Positions 17,430 through 23,976 of a stretch of 23,976 nucleotides of DNA are shown piece by piece (the first letter of the stretch is position 1; each line of letters begins with the position of its first letter). A model generated the notes under the pieces. The model did not search any database and had not been told where the DNA came from. It was given only the letters and a program-made list of their open reading frames with translations. A program made the position numbers and the translations under genes. The stretch is from Cristatella mucedo (taxonomy: Eukaryota > Bryozoa > Phylactolaemata > Cristatellidae): contig WPIO01000572.1 of the NCBI GenBank assembly GCA_009760855.2, positions 1 through 23,976 of the forward strand. The letters run 5' to 3'.

Positions 17430-17951
17430 AAATTTTGCCTATCAAATGTCCACTCGCTACAAACTAAAAGGTTACTTATCCACAATTAGCTGGTCCACAA
17501 GAAGCTAGATGCATTTCTGCTTACTAAAACTTGGATAACGCCCTTGTTCCAGCAGCTGTATTTCCGAGAATAATCCACACAGGTTCTCATTCTAAGAGTC
17601 AATGCGTTTTGATGAGGTTAGAGGCTGGGTTGCAACTGTTGTTTGCGAATCGTTAGGCTACAAGATGTGCCGTTTTCTGAAGGGGCCATCGTTTGAATCG
17701 GTTGTAATAAATTGTCCCTCTAAGACAAAGCCTCAGACTGTGGTGATATACCGGCCTTCATCTGAATTTCTAAACTCTTTTATTGTTGAGTTTTTAACAG
17801 TTCCTCGCTAAACTTTTTGTGAGTAGCACGCTGTTACTAATTGTAGGAGACTTCAATATTCACGTTGATAGCCCTAGCATTAGCCTGGTCCGCTCATTCC
17901 TTTACTGTCTGCAGAATTTTTGTTCAGTCAATCGCTTTAATCACACCACAC
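17430..17951 (+). pseudogene. LINE endonuclease domain, family A (best copy, truncated)
   Basis: EN blocks appear in order: FCLSNVHSL at about 17434-17460, RGWVATVVCESLGYKMCRF near 17620-17675, then SFESVVINCPSKTKPQTVV and IYRPSSEFLNSFIVEF to about 17795. After a frame switch near 17811 come LLIVGDFNIHVDSPSISLVR (17829-17890; GDFNxH is the catalytic Asp/Asn/His block) and FNHTTHV at 17936-17955. The last His-containing block and everything beyond are missing because family B sequence begins at 17952. An APE-like endonuclease of this type makes the first nick in target-primed reverse transcription. Confidence 0.78.
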
Positions 17952-18035
17952 ATGTATCTCCGTCAGTTTCTCCACAAAGTCATAAAAACCATGTGGGTGT
18001 TACGCATGAGAGTTTTGTATAGCTCAGTCACAGCT
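17952..18035 (-). mobile_element. Family B 3'-end stub (84 bp)
   Basis: Near-identical to 15376-15459: ATCTCCGTCAGT, CTCCACAAAGTCATAAA, ACCATGTGGGTGTTACGCA, GAGAGTTTTGTATAGC. Its ATTAC tail is missing; the stub abuts the broken EN sequence at ACACATG. After 18035 the sequence is unrelated. Confidence 0.82.
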
Positions 18036-18195
18036 TAACGGTCACAGCTAAAAGGTCTTAGCAGCATCGTTTCCGTATAAGATGGTCGCATTAAATACGG
18101 TTTTCGGAAGAATACTGCAACGAACACGAAAGCACTTAAGACTCAAGTCGGGAGTGAGTGCAATTCTTTGGGCTATAGGTACTTTTTGACTATAG
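18036..18195. other. No recognised feature; short duplication
   Basis: No recognisable element. Near the right end, CTATAGGTACT occurs twice (about 18173-18183 and 18190-18200) just before family A sequence starts at GGGTCTCCAAAGG. Confidence 0.4.
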
Positions 18196-19350
18196 GTACT
18201 ATAGGGTCTCCAAAGGATTTGAGGTTTTTATGAGATATAGGAATACAACTAGATTACGAAAAGGTTATGGCACCAAGCTAAGGCTGTTTCGGGATAGATG
18301 TGCTAGGCAGGCTAGCGCCTGAGCATAAAGGAACTTATAAATGAGTGACAAAACCTTCAAGTCGATGAGTCGCTTGACTCGGAACCATTGCAGCTCGTGG
18401 AGAAGTCTTGAAATGTGACGACTAAGACGCTCACGACAGACAAACCAAGCTGCTAAGTTTTGCACCAGCTGTGTGGGTCTGAGTGCACATGCTAGTAGGC
18501 AAGCAAGCACAGAGTTACAGAAGTCAAACGGGTTTTGGCAAATGCGTGGACCAATTTTACATATGGCACCTCTGCCTGAACGAGCCTGAAGTTGAGCAAT
18601 GTTATGTTGCTGAATGTAGGCAGGCTCGAGTGTGGTGCCGGTAAGCTCTTCTAGTGGCAGGTCACTCTGAAACACGGTGCCTATTTTTCGTGCACAATCA
18701 GCATGAGATATGCTGGTAACGTTAATTTTGAGTGTTAGCATTTCCCATTTTTCAATCGTACTAGGTTTCGCCGTAATAACAGAGTCGGTTGTATCATCAT
18801 TCAATTGAAGAACGTCTGCTTCCATCAATGTGTGGATGTTATCAATAAATTCAGCAAGGGATATGAGCGAATTTGACAGGAATTGTGGATTGAAGGAATC
18901 GATGCAGTGGTGCAACTGAGTGTCATCTGCATAGCAGTGTAAGCCTACATTAAGCTTGACAATAACACTTGGGAAAAAAGAAGCGTGTAAGCAATCAAAG
19001 CAACAGGACCGAGCTCAGATTACTTGGGTTCCAATATATCACAATTGTTTCCTGATGATTGTTGTCAATTTACTTCAATACTGTGGGGTCTCTCTTTGAC
19101 ATAGGACCTGAAACCAATGCTAAGCAGTACCCTTGACGCCCAGGTAAAATGCGAGATGCTCAAGAAGGACTTGTTGATCAACATTATCAAAAGCTGCCAA
19201 ATGATCGAGCCAAACAAGAAGGGATACTTTACCCAAGTTAGCATTCCTAACTAGGTCGTTTTACACCTGAAGCTAACTCTGCAGAGAGAGTAGCTCTAAG
19301 ATCAGACTGTATGTTACTACGAAGGTCGGAAGCTTTACGTTATGTCTGTC
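18196..19350 (-). mobile_element. Minus-strand family A RT and C-terminal block (both ends truncated)
   Basis: Starting near 19350 on the minus strand, counterparts of about 22495-23650 appear in order: the ANHSTESAL-like region, LLVxLDxxAAFDNVD-type sequence (19240-19160), the palm region (GVPQG equivalent, degraded, near 19020-19050), FADDTQL (about 18910-18940), LQLNDDTTDSVITAKPS, CNSVLACLLACALR, LHELQWFRVKRLIDLKVLSL and a break after an FxE-like segment. There is no 3'UTR or tail, so the piece is truncated at both ends. Identity to 22250-23976 is moderate. Confidence 0.8.
18265..18915 (-). pseudogene. Family A post-RT coding remnant (216 codons open)
   Basis: The longest open stretch of this copy. 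It begins just after the FADDTQL block and contains LADVLQLNDD-like sequence (LMEADVLQLNDDTTDSVI), KPSTIEKWEMLTLKIN, CARKIGTVFQSDLPLEEL, the IAQLQARSG segment, NPFDFCNSVLACLLACALRP, LVQNLAAWFVCRERLSRHIS, and LHELQWFRVKRLIDLKVLSL (the LHWLPVKQRIDFKVLSL block). All RT catalytic motifs lie upstream and are not in this frame. The opening methionine is internal to the ancestral ORF2, so this is a fragment, not a gene. Confidence 0.75.
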
Positions 19351-19529
19351 TGGGGCAATTATTTTAACGTCAAAACTCAAATAAGGTGCGACTGAAGTAC
19401 TCGATTCAGCAGCTCACTGTGCTAAGTCTGACATTTACACTATGCTACTCTTCTTTCTTTCTTCGATGTAATTGTCAGTACACTAAAGTGTCAAATTTTG
19501 ATGCATTTGACAATTAGCTGTTCAGATTC
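19351..19529. other. Unassigned, possibly decayed LINE sequence
   Basis: Transition between the minus-strand RT copy and a plus-strand linker. Weak resemblance to the earliest RT region is possible up to about 19380, but I cannot support it. Confidence 0.35.
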
Positions 19530-20045
19530 TGTGATCTGTTCCACCCCTGAAGATAATCCATATTGTTTGCATTTCTGGGTCCATAAATTACGAAAATTCC
19601 ACACATGAGTGGAAGATAACTCCTTAAATTTCAATGACGAATTAACCTATTAATTAATGTTTGAAAAATAGCCTGAAGACCAAGAATAGGTGCGCAGGAA
19701 TATAAACAATGACCTCAGAAAAAAACTGCCGGAACACTGTTTTAGTGTGACCTTTCACTGGAAGACAAAGGCAGCTGTGGTCCAAAGTGGTGAAGTAATG
19801 TTTCAGCTACCTCTCATACTAAAACGTGCACAAGCAGTGACATTTTACATCGACGCTGGTTTTGGTTGTTCACAGATTCAGTCTCGACTTCTGCAACTCT
19901 ATTTTTTCAGATCTGCAATTCGGTTTACATGATGGCTCTAAAATTCTGGGTCAGCTACTGTCAGTGGCGATTTAATTAGTCTCCATGTCACGCTAATTCA
20001 CTAAACTGAAACCCCTACCATTAATCCTAATTAAAATAAAACACT
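19530..20045 (+). mobile_element. Family A EN-RT linker fragment, plus strand
   Basis: Collinear with about 2335-2840: GGAAGATAACTCC, AATGTTTGAAAAATAG, GACCTTTCACTGGAAGAC, CAAGCAGTGACATTTTACAT, CAGTCTCGACTTCTGCAACT, TTTTTCAGATCTGCAATTC, and CTGAAACCCCTACCATTAAT. The copy at 801-2830 places this sequence directly downstream of EN, so it is the region between EN and RT. The 80-codon open frame at 19690-19932 is part of it. The conserved positions are scattered, and I assign no domain. Confidence 0.72.
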
Positions 20046-20049
20046 AGGA

Positions 20050-20280
20050 GCAGGTCACACTGAATCTAAACAGAAGGCTTTGATTGTCATCACGAAATTG
20101 TTGTGAAGTTTGGTTACCCAGGGCTTTTTCTCTGTGCATTCAGAGAAAAAGCATTGAGTGAATCTGATGCTTTTACCTAACCCACACGTGGCGCCTGCAT
20201 TGCTCACTCGTTTCTCGGTAGGGATAGCTTTGCAAAACACGATTGTATTACAGCTCGCTTCGATGTTGCCCATACATAAC
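20050..20280 (-). pseudogene. Decayed 5'-module ORF fragment, minus strand
   Basis: The open frame 20273-20055 retains AIPTEKRVSN, AGATCGLGKSIRFT, KLHNNFVMTIKAF and LDSV, which correspond residue for residue to the recurrent ORF at about positions 27-85, with many replacement changes. Both ends are missing. A perfect 12-bp inverted repeat lies inside at 20123-20152. Confidence 0.7.
20123..20152. repeat. Perfect 12-bp inverted repeat, 6-nt loop
   Basis: GCTTTTTCTCTG, loop TGCATT, CAGAGAAAAAGC. In other copies the right arm is present (CAGAGAAAAGCC) but the left arm reads like CCTCCTCCCTAG (at 21229-21240), which only partly complements it. Confidence 0.92.
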
Positions 20281-20454
20281 CACTTTTCTTAGCAAGGTAA
20301 CACGTGACGGTTGGATTAAGATTTTTACCATTTACAAGCATTAAAACAGTCATCGCAAAAGATTGCAATATTGCTAACTGCGATTATTAATAGGCACCTA
20401 TGCATTACATACAAAGCTCAGTTGCATTTTGATTATAAAGAAAGCCATTTCACG
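20281..20454. other. No recognised feature
   Basis: AT-rich sequence between two minus-strand 5' modules. A 69-codon minus-strand frame (20398-20607) overlaps its right part and the alternative downstream sequence of the next module. No domain recognised. Confidence 0.4.
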
Positions 20455-21785
20455 AATAGCTCTCGCTATGGTTGGTGCTGCTTTGGCTGGAAACTGTGTC
20501 AGATAGCTCACCATCAAGAGACACCATGTAACATCGGCTAAACATGTATTGATATAAAAACGTGGACAATTTACAAAACACAGTGCATTAACACTAATCG
20601 CAGTCATTTAACTGCCTAATTTTGGTGTCTGTCTGACTTAAAGCACTAGTAGAGGAAACACCCATGATCAAGGCCCCTCAGAACTCCAATGAGCTTGTGA
20701 CGGTGGCCTAGGAAGATAAACGCCTGTACCTGGCCACAAGCCAAACCATGGCGGAATCGCTTAATGTAACTAACTGTATTCATTTGCCGGATATTTTTGT
20801 TTACGAAAATTTGAAAAATTATTAAGCAAGACGCAAATTTGTTTACCAAAACAACGAACTTCCCATGAAAAAGAGCACAGTGGTGAAACAAGCAACTTGG
20901 GTCGCCCATCAGCGAAAAACATGCAACGCATCTTTTGGATTATTATCTTCGAGTAAACTATTAGGGCTCTCCAGCTAATATTGCAGCCGCCACAACTTCA
21001 TTGTATTTTGGATAGCTCTGAAAGCCTGCTAAGAATAATTTGATGAAAACTTAGGTAGAACAGCATTGCCTTAGGGTGGGCGGTATTATGAACTGGGATG
21101 CAGCTGCAGGCAAAATACAGATTGCCATGGGACAGTCGATATCTGCTCCAACTGAGCAGGTCGCACTGGGTCTAAACCAAACGCCTTGATAGTCATCGCA
21201 AAATCATTCTGAAGTTTGCTGCCACGGGGCCTCCTCCCTAGGTATTCAGAGAAAAGCCGGCGAGTGAATCTGATGCTTTCACCGAACCCCCACGTGGCAC
21301 CCACGTTGCTCCCTCGTTCCTCGGTTGGGATAGCTTGGCAGCTGAGCCACGCAGGCCATGCTAAAGACTCGTGACTTCTCAATTTAGCGGTAAGCGAAAT
21401 CCCATCTTTTAACATTTAGTGCACCAGCTTAGCTGTCTACAATGAATTTGACTGCAAGCACTGCTACTATTACAGTGTAGTCTCAGCTGACACAAGCTGA
21501 ATGCTGGTGATGCCTGGGCCTAAAATAACCTGAAGCGACTTCCAAGAAAACCACTAACTCGTACCGAATGCCGCTTTTAAGATGGTTAAATTAAGCATGG
21601 AATCGTTCAGTGTGAAGCTTAGAAAAGCAGAACTTTGTCTCAGTTTGTTAAATTGGTCGTTTTGTTATCCAGCCCCGATTAATTTTTAAATTTACTTAAT
21701 CTGTCTTGCTCCTCAGCGTTCTGTCGTTTAAGGCAATAACTGATTGCCTGCACAGTTTTCAGCCATCTTCGTTTATTAAGTTTCC
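20455..21785 (-). mobile_element. Minus-strand 5' module with alternative downstream sequence
   Basis: Read on the minus strand: a probable 5' end at about 21785, a 5'UTR-like stretch, the recurrent ORF (21415-21086), and the spacer (AAAAGAT-CGTTGCATG, TTTTTCATGGGAAGT) to ATTCCGCCATGGTTTG at about 20743. It then does not enter EN. The downstream sequence to 20455 matches the old module at 4950-5105 instead. Its 5' part provides the empty site for the insertion at 13914-14057. Confidence 0.8.
21086..21415 (-). CDS. Recurrent 109-codon ORF, second full-length copy
   Basis: Same start, stop and length as the ORF at 16626-16955, with about a dozen differences, mostly at the N terminus (MLKDGISLTAK, WPAWLSCQ) and near the C terminus (STVPWQSVFCLQLHPSS). 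The central 60 residues (IPTEERGSN through LDPVRPAQLEQIS) are almost unchanged. Function unknown. Here it is followed by the alternative sequence rather than by EN, so it is not tied to EN in every copy. Confidence 0.45.
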   Translation of the reverse strand: MLKDGISLTAKLRSHESLAWPAWLSCQAIPTEERGSNVGATWGFGESIRFTRRLFSEYLGRRPRGSKLQNDFAMTIKAFGLDPVRPAQLEQISTVPWQSVFCLQLHPSS

Positions 21786-22249
21786 CTTTTTCGTGTCAAT
21801 ATCAGGCCATGCATCACAAAAGCATGTGTGAGTGGCAAATTGTTACCTATAATGAGAAATATTTCTGTTCACAAAGTAGCCCCATTATAAAATCAAGCAA
21901 ACAGAGTGAGTCTCCATAAAACATCATACGGTTCTCATTCTGGTACTCTCTGTTGGAAACTCCTATTCCATTTAATACTCCAATTTTTTAAGCATCTTTG
22001 GCTAAATGGGTATGTCACTAGTTTTTTCAAGTATGCAATCGTTCTAGCAGTGGTTGAAAAGTCTGTATCTGATTCAGGTTGTAAAACTATCGAACGGTTT
22101 CCATTCTTTTCCTGTCAAAGGTTGTCAGAAATACTGTTGCTAATAGACGGGTACAAGAAATACAGAATCATGTGGCATCGGAATAATATATATCCTTATT
22201 TGAAAGAAACGAATCCCATGAAGTTTCTTATCTCTACCTAATCGACGAT
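21786..22249. other. No recognised feature (one 111-codon frame)
   Basis: AT-rich sequence between the 5' end of a minus-strand module and the 5' truncation point of a plus-strand L2 copy. The frame 21906-22241 is open but low in recognisable composition, shows no domain or splice context, and ends at the L2 junction. I do not regard it as a gene. Confidence 0.4.
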
Positions 22250-23750
22250 ATCATCATATTTTGCATTGATCTGCTGCTGCCATGCATAACTAACATCATT
22301 AATATGTCATTAGCCTCAGGTTATGTCCCAGTACCTTTCAAAAAAGCTGTAGTTAGGCTACTTCTCAAGAAAGCTACACTTGACCAAGAAAACTTGAGCA
22401 ACTACCGCCCAGTTTCCCTTCTACCATTCCTATCAAAGACACTTGAACGGGTCGTGGCGGACCAGCTGAACTCATATATCGAAACCTCACACCTAGCTAG
22501 TAAGTTCCAGTCTGGTTTTAGAGCTAATCACTCCACAGAGTCAGCATTGCTTCGGGTATACAACGACCTACTTAGGAATGCAGACATGGGTAGAATGTCT
22601 CTGCTTGTTTTGCTTGATCTTTCGGCAGCTTTTGATACCATCGATCACAAAGTTCTTCTAGAGCGCCTCTCATCTCGCCTGGGCATCACTGGCACTGCTC
22701 TGCAGTGGTTCAGATCCTATCTCAGTGGGAGACTCCAGAGTATTGACGTGAATGGACAAAGATCATCTGAAGTACCTCTAAAATATGGAGTACCTCAGGG
22801 CTCAGTGCTAGGTCCGGTTCTTTTCACGGTTTATACTCTGCCTCTTGCTGATGTGATTGCCAAGCACAATCTAGGCTTTCACTTCTTTGCGGATGACACT
22901 CAGTTGTACCTTTGCTTTGATCCCTCCCAGCCTTCGAGCATCTCAAAATCTCTCAACTCACTAGCTGCATGCATTGATGACATCCGCACATGGATGGCAG
23001 CAAATTTTCTAAAACTAAACGATGATAAAACTAACTTACTAGTTATGGGCAAACCTAGTGTTATTCAGAGATTGGAAAGGCTGACTCTCAGAAATTGGCT
23101 CTGCCAGCATATCTCCTGTCGAATCAGCTCGGAATCTAGGTGTCATATTCCAAAGCGACCTCTCGTTAGACGACCATATCAGCTCCACAGTCAAATCCGC
23201 CTTTTTTCAGCTTCATAACATTGCTAAAATTCGGGCTTGTTTAGATAAAGATACCACGTCCAAGTTAGTTCATGCATTCGTGACATCCCGTCTCGACTTC
23301 TGCAACTCACTGCTTACTGGCCTACCAGCATGTGCGATCAGGCGATTGCAGCTTGTGCAAAACTCTGCAGCTAGGCTCGTCTGTCGTGAGCGTCGCAGTT
23401 GCCACACTACTCCACTTCTCGCCGACCTGCACTGGCTACCAGTCAAGCAACGGATTGACTTCAAGGTTTTGTCGCTCACTTTTAGGTCCCTTCATTCTAT
23501 GGCTCCAGCCTATCTGTCAGATATACTACCCCATCAGGCCAAGCATCGTACCACCCGCTTTTCGGAATCCAAGAGTCTAGAAATACCTCATACAAACCTT
23601 AAATCCTTTGGAGACCGTGCATTTAGTTCATATGCTCCTAAAGCCTGGAACTCCCTCCCGACCTGCGTCAAAACATCCCCTTACCTGACCACATTTAAAA
23701 GGAACCTAAAAACATACCTATTTAGTACAGCATTTAGTGGGTCCCTGTGA
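22250..23750 (+). pseudogene. Reverse transcriptase and C-terminal part of LINE ORF2 (one frameshift)
   Basis: The frame is open upstream of the methionine at 22304 (FCIDLLLPCITNIIN), so that methionine is internal. Numbering from it: LSNYRPVSLLPFLSKTLERV (31-50), GFRANHSTESAL (71-82), LLVLLDLSAAFDTIDH with the first catalytic Asp (about 105), YGVPQGSVLGP (161-171), FFADDTQLYL with the Asp pair (197-198), and FLKLNDDKTNLLVMGKP. A single extra A in GAAATTGG at 23091-23098 throws the frame into a premature stop at 23216. The other frame then continues VESARNLGVIFQSDLSLDD, SRLDFCNSLLTGLPACAIRR, LADLHWLPVKQRIDFKVLSL and RAFSSYAPKAWNSLP to the stop at 23748-23750. The protein copies element RNA into DNA at the target nick. 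EN is missing through 5' truncation. Confidence 0.92.
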
Positions 23751-23773
23751 TTCGTCCTTGGTGTGCTTATGCG

Positions 23774-23850
23774 TGCTGACACTGTGCATGCTGCCACTAA
23801 CCACATTTGCATGCTGACCCTGTGCATGTCACCCCTAACCATATTATTCA
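23774..23850 (+). repeat. Two-copy 38-bp direct repeat in the L2 3'UTR
   Basis: TGCTGACACTGTGCATG followed by CCACTAACCACATT (from 23774) recurs as TGCTGACCCTGTGCATG with CCCCTAACCATATT (from 23812). Decayed versions of both units occur in the reverse copy at 10555-10625, so the repeat belongs to the family, not to this insertion alone. Confidence 0.8.
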
Positions 23851-23976
23851 TTTCGTTTGTTTTTCAAGCATGATTTTACTTACCAGTCCATTGCATTTCA
23901 CTTTACAGCAAATGTAAATCGCCTGGAGAGAGATTAAGTTCTCTGAGGGCGCTTTATCAAGTGAATTATTATTACT

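Larger units (their letters stand above)
16521..17951 (+). mobile_element. Family A 5' module + endonuclease (array unit 2)
   Basis: Most complete plus-strand 5' half: the 5' module from CCCGGGCATCACC, the recurrent ORF (16626-16955), a spacer of about 480 bp, then EN from FCLSNVHSL (about 17440) through RGWVATVV, VVIYRPSSEFLN, LLIVGDFNIHVDSPSI and FNHTTHV to about 17951. There it is cut off by a short family B 3' end. The linker and RT are absent. Confidence 0.87.
22250..23976 (+). mobile_element. Best-preserved family A copy: RT, C-terminal block, 3'UTR, tail
   Basis: 5'-truncated near the start of RT (about 22250) and continuous to the tail at the window end (CTTTATCAAGTGAATTATT, then ATT units). 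It contains RT, the post-RT block, a 3'UTR of about 220 bp with a duplicated 38-bp motif, and the terminal AAATGTAAATCGCC segment. It serves as the reference for all other family A 3' pieces here. Confidence 0.93.

Noticed and set aside
21906-22241. 111-codon ORF as a host gene or exon
   Set aside because: No recognisable domain or splice context. AT-rich with ordinary chance-length openness, and it ends at the LINE junction.
1-23976. CRISPR array, bacterial operon, defence system or phage
   Set aside because: No regularly spaced short repeats and no prokaryotic gene organisation. Repeats are dispersed retroelement and transposon copies of animal type.

Overview
The window looks like repeat-dense, AT-rich intergenic DNA from an animal nuclear genome. 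It has no bacterial-type operons, RNA genes or CRISPR arrays, and I recognise no intact host gene. Almost all of it is a nested, fragmented graveyard of non-LTR retrotransposons of the CR1/L2 group, plus one hAT DNA transposon. The retroelement type (RT with a FADDTQLYL-like motif, a C-terminal 'LADLHWLPVKQRI' block and an ATT-rich 3' tail) and the hAT type (GTF2IRD2/ZBED-like transposase) are common in aquatic invertebrates, early-branching chordates and fishes. The sequence alone does not let me name the species.

Two LINE families can be told apart. Family A can be pieced together from several copies as: 5' module (with a recurrent 109-codon ORF), endonuclease (EN), EN-RT linker, RT, C-terminal block, 3'UTR with a duplicated 38-bp motif, then an (ATT)n tail. 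Family B is related but distinct. Only its RT end, C-terminal block and 3' end are present, always on the minus strand, with an ATTAC-type tail in one copy.

Layout. 1-650 is one copy of a duplicated block whose second copy is 4036-4720. 646-800 is a family A 3' end. 801-2830 is family A 5' module, EN and linker. 2837-3680 is an old minus-strand family A 3' half. 4950-5960 is an old minus-strand 5' module. 6590-7039 is a minus-strand family A piece that stops exactly at the hAT element, 7040-9769. 9771-11335 is a plus-strand family A 3' half containing a nested minus-strand copy (10410-11183). 12256-13300 is family B. 13402-14206 is a minus-strand 5' module carrying a 144-bp L2 3'-end insertion. 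14207-17951 is a head-to-tail array of 5' module plus partial EN, interrupted by family B at 15353-16371. 17952-18035 is a family B stub. 18196-19350 is minus-strand RT. 19530-20045 is linker. 20050-20280 and 20455-21785 are minus-strand 5' modules. 22250-23976 is the best-preserved RT, C-terminal block and 3'UTR, ending at its tail.

Nothing here acts as a working multi-gene system: every recognisable coding region is truncated, frameshifted or interrupted by stops. The most informative points are historical: filled and empty insertion sites, target-site duplications, a duplicated recombination junction, a 5' module joined to two different downstream sequences, and a perfect palindrome arising inside one decayed copy.
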